A stretch of DNA of 64,000 bases from Mucilaginibacter flavidus (lineage in GTDB: Bacteria > Bacteroidota > Bacteroidia > Sphingobacteriales > Sphingobacteriaceae), in NCBI RefSeq assembly GCF_024055575.1, contig NZ_JAMXOE010000004.1, positions 124,001-188,000 of the forward strand, given 5' to 3'. Below are positions 62,114-64,000 of this stretch, one piece after another (position 1 is the stretch's first letter; each line of letters begins with the position of its first letter). The translations under genes and the position numbers were made by a program. The notes beneath the pieces are model-generated. The model saw nothing but the letters and a program-made list of their open reading frames with translations. It was not told the origin of the DNA and made no database searches.

Positions 62114-63598
62114 ATGAGCAAATCAACCGACGAACTTTTTAAAAACGTTATATCGCACGCAAAAGAATATGGCTTTGTTTTCCCTTCAAGCGAAATTTAT
62201 GATGGCCTGAGCGCTGTTTATGATTACGGTCAGAACGGTGTGGAACTGAAAAATAACATCAAAACCTACTGGTGGAAAAGCATGGTGCAGATGCACGAGA
62301 ACATTGTCGGCATTGATTCTGCCATATTTATGCACCCGAAGATATGGAAGGCCAGTGGTCACGTTGATGGTTTTAGCGACCCGATGATTGACAACAAGGA
62401 CAGCAAAAAACGCTACCGTGCCGACCAGCTTTTAGAAGATAAAATTGAACGCTACACAAAAGACGGTAAAACCGATAAGGCTGAATTGTTGCAGGAGGAA
62501 TTGGACGAGGCCTTAAAAATGGAAAACCTTGTACGTTTAAAAGACCTGATTGTACAACACGAAATTGCCGACCCTATCAGCGGCACCCGCAACTGGACGG
62601 ATGTGCGCCAGTTTAACCTGATGTTCAGCACCCAAATGGGCGCCGTGGCTGATGATGCCGATGTGGTTTACCTGCGGCCTGAAACTGCCCAGGGGATATT
62701 TGTGAATTACCTGAACGTACAAAAATCGGGCAGGATGAAAATTCCTTTCGGGATAGCACAGATAGGTAAAGCCTTCCGTAACGAGGTGATTGCCCGCCAG
62801 TTTATTATCCGCATGCGCGAGTTTGAGCAGATGGAGATGCAATACTTTGTACGCCCTGGCACACAAAAAGAATGGTTTAATAAATGGAAAGAAACCCGCT
62901 TAAAATGGCATTTAGCCTTGGGAACCCCGGCCGAAAAATACCGTTACCACGAGCACGTTAAGCTGGCTCATTACGCCGATGCCGCTTTTGATATCGAGTT
63001 TGATTTTCCGTTTGGTTTTAAAGAGGTGGAAGGTATCCATAGCCGTACCGATTTTGATTTGAGCCAGCACCAGAAGTTCAGCACCAAAAAGATGCAGTAT
63101 TTCGACCCGGAGATTGACCCGGCAACAGAAAAGCCTTACGGTAACTACATCCCTTACGTTATTGAAACCTCGATAGGTTTAGACAGGATGTTTTTATTAA
63201 CGATGATCAACGCCTTTGAGGAAGAAGACCTTAGTACCGAAGAAAAACAGGACAGCCGCACCGTGTTGCGCCTGCACCCTTGTTTGGCCCCGGTAAAGGC
63301 AGCCATCTTCCCGTTAATTAAAAAAGACGGTCTGCCCGAAAAGGCGCGCGAAATAATGGACAGGCTGAAATTTGATTTCAACCTGCAATACGAAGAGAAG
63401 GATGCCATAGGCAAGCGTTACCGCAGGCAGGATGCAATAGGTACGCCGATATGTATCACTGTTGACCATCAGACATTAGAAGATAACACCGTTACCATCC
63501 GCCACCGCGATACTATGGCGCAGGAGCGTGTGGATGCAGGCCAGTTAGAGAAGATTTTAGGTGATTTGGTGAGCTGGAAGAATTTGTTGGGAGGATAA
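62114..63598 (+). CDS. glyS: glycyl-tRNA synthetase, single-chain (eukaryote/archaea-like) type
   Basis: 494 residues. Class II synthetase charging tRNA-Gly. Motif 2 region is GIAQIGKAFRNEVIARQFIIR; YLRPETAQGIFVNY and the anticodon-binding C-terminus (LHPCLAPVKAAIFPL) are present. It is the homodimeric form, not the alpha2-beta2 form of many bacteria, as is usual in Bacteroidota. The ATG at 62114 is preferred, seven bases after an exact -7 box. Confidence 0.97.
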   Translation: MSKSTDELFKNVISHAKEYGFVFPSSEIYDGLSAVYDYGQNGVELKNNIKTYWWKSMVQMHENIVGIDSAIFMHPKIWKASGHVDGFSDPMIDNKDSKKRYRADQLLEDKIERYTKDGKTDKAELLQEELDEALKMENLVRLKDLIVQHEIADPISGTRNWTDVRQFNLMFSTQMGAVADDADVVYLRPETAQGIFVNYLNVQKSGRMKIPFGIAQIGKAFRNEVIARQFIIRMREFEQMEMQYFVRPGTQKEWFNKWKETRLKWHLALGTPAEKYRYHEHVKLAHYADAAFDIEFDFPFGFKEVEGIHSRTDFDLSQHQKFSTKKMQYFDPEIDPATEKPYGNYIPYVIETSIGLDRMFLLTMINAFEEEDLSTEEKQDSRTVLRLHPCLAPVKAAIFPLIKKDGLPEKAREIMDRLKFDFNLQYEEKDAIGKRYRRQDAIGTPICITVDHQTLEDNTVTIRHRDTMAQERVDAGQLEKILGDLVSWKNLLGG

Positions 63599-63660
63599 AT
63601 ATGCCTTCGTCTATAAATTTCGCCTTTCGGCAGATTATACCAAAATAATACAACTTTCAT

Positions 63661-63695
63661 TCCTAATATTGCTGTACACCCCGGCAATATTAGGA
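63661..63695 (+). repeat. 12-bp perfect hairpin ending two bases before the YncE-like start
   Basis: TCCTAATATTGC - 11 bases - GCAATATTAGGA. It could end the glyS transcript or occlude the next start codon in the mRNA. Confidence 0.55.
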
Positions 63696-63697
63696 AC

Positions 63698-64000
63698 ATG
63701 AAAAAGATCATCATCGCTATTTTACTGCTTTCAGCAGTAATCACATCGGTTTACGCGCAAAAAAAAGCGGCTTACCACGTTTCAAAAACATTCCATATCA
63801 AAAGCAGCGGCGGCTATGATTATATCACCGTCGATTCGGCTTCCGATAGGCTTTATGTATCGCATGGCAACCAGGTAAACGTATTAAACAAAACTACCGG
63901 CGACTCGATTGGTGTAATTAAAACCGAAAAGGATGTGCACGGCATTGCCATTGTACGCCAATTGGGCAAAGGGTACATTACCAATGGTTCGGCTGCCAGC
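63698..64000 (+). CDS. YncE-like beta-propeller protein, N-terminal part (runs off the window)
   Basis: 101 residues are visible from the ATG at 63698. Signal peptide KKIIIAILLLSAVITSVYAQ, then SGGYDYITVDSASDRLYVSHGNQ, VLNKTTGDSIGVI and VHGIAIV, the repeat pattern of YncE/lactonase-type beta-propellers. Such proteins are periplasmic; roles vary. The rest lies outside the window. Confidence 0.8.
   Translation, partial: MKKIIIAILLLSAVITSVYAQKKAAYHVSKTFHIKSSGGYDYITVDSASDRLYVSHGNQVNVLNKTTGDSIGVIKTEKDVHGIAIVRQLGKGYITNGSAAS

Overview
The window looks like a chromosomal segment of a Bacteroidota bacterium, most likely Sphingobacteriaceae and Mucilaginibacter-like (inferred from gene content and promoter type; no database was searched). 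The supporting signs are these. Plasmid, phage and IS genes are absent. Few genes have a Shine-Dalgarno sequence. The Bacteroidota -7 promoter box TAnnTTTG sits directly upstream of at least 17 genes or transcripts. Family-typical proteins are present: a GH106 rhamnosidase, TlpA-type reductases, BlaI/BlaR1 with TonB-like tails, and a DUF3494 ice-binding-like adhesin beside an OmpA protein.

Layout. 0-9 kb: a secreted archaemetzincin, a PAP2 phosphatase, Hsp20, a cupin, a dienelactone hydrolase, a FabH-like synthase and methionine aminopeptidase. 8.7-9.0 kb: two tandem initiator tRNA-Met genes. 9-19.7 kb: era, der, a multi-PAS sensor, an S41 protease, murQ, a Bax-inhibitor-1 protein and an L,D-transpeptidase-like protein. 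19.9-25 kb: a SAM-I riboswitch, metH and metF (methionine and folate C1 cycle). 25.2-32 kb: a collapsed M13 peptidase gene, valS, a hybrid histidine kinase, a lone HsdR-N-type nuclease domain and holA. 32-39 kb: small secreted paralogues, a GAF-PAS sensor, a GATase-like lipoprotein and a GH106 enzyme. 39-45 kb: a TlpA-like reductase, BlaR1-TonB and BlaI with visible operators, and an AraC-type regulator. 45.5-49.4 kb: ice-binding-like lipoprotein plus OmpA. 49.9-52.5 kb: an EVE protein, a CBM9 protein and a TIM-barrel protein. 52.7-64 kb: thioesterase, DPP-IV-like peptidase, dnaE, an orphan antitoxin-like ORF, a 1.3 kb repeat field, glyS and the start of a YncE-like protein.

Housekeeping (replication: dnaE, holA; ribosome assembly: era, der; translation: map, valS, glyS, tRNA-iMet) alternates with envelope and signalling genes. 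Most transcription units are one to three genes long.

The most unusual material is intergenic. At about ten junctions there are hairpins whose two arms are built from short units repeated every 7 bases (8-9 at some loci). The unit sequence differs from locus to locus while the architecture stays the same, and the promoter of a housekeeping gene often follows at once. Other dispersed families are a ~150-bp GTCATTGCGAG element (five copies), (GTCC)n hairpins (five copies), a 154-bp MITE-like element nested in another repeat, and a 61-bp element found twice with two mismatches. Two sensor proteins end after the phospho-acceptor helices and have no ATPase domain. No CRISPR array, restriction-modification operon, prophage or recognisable new defence cassette was found.
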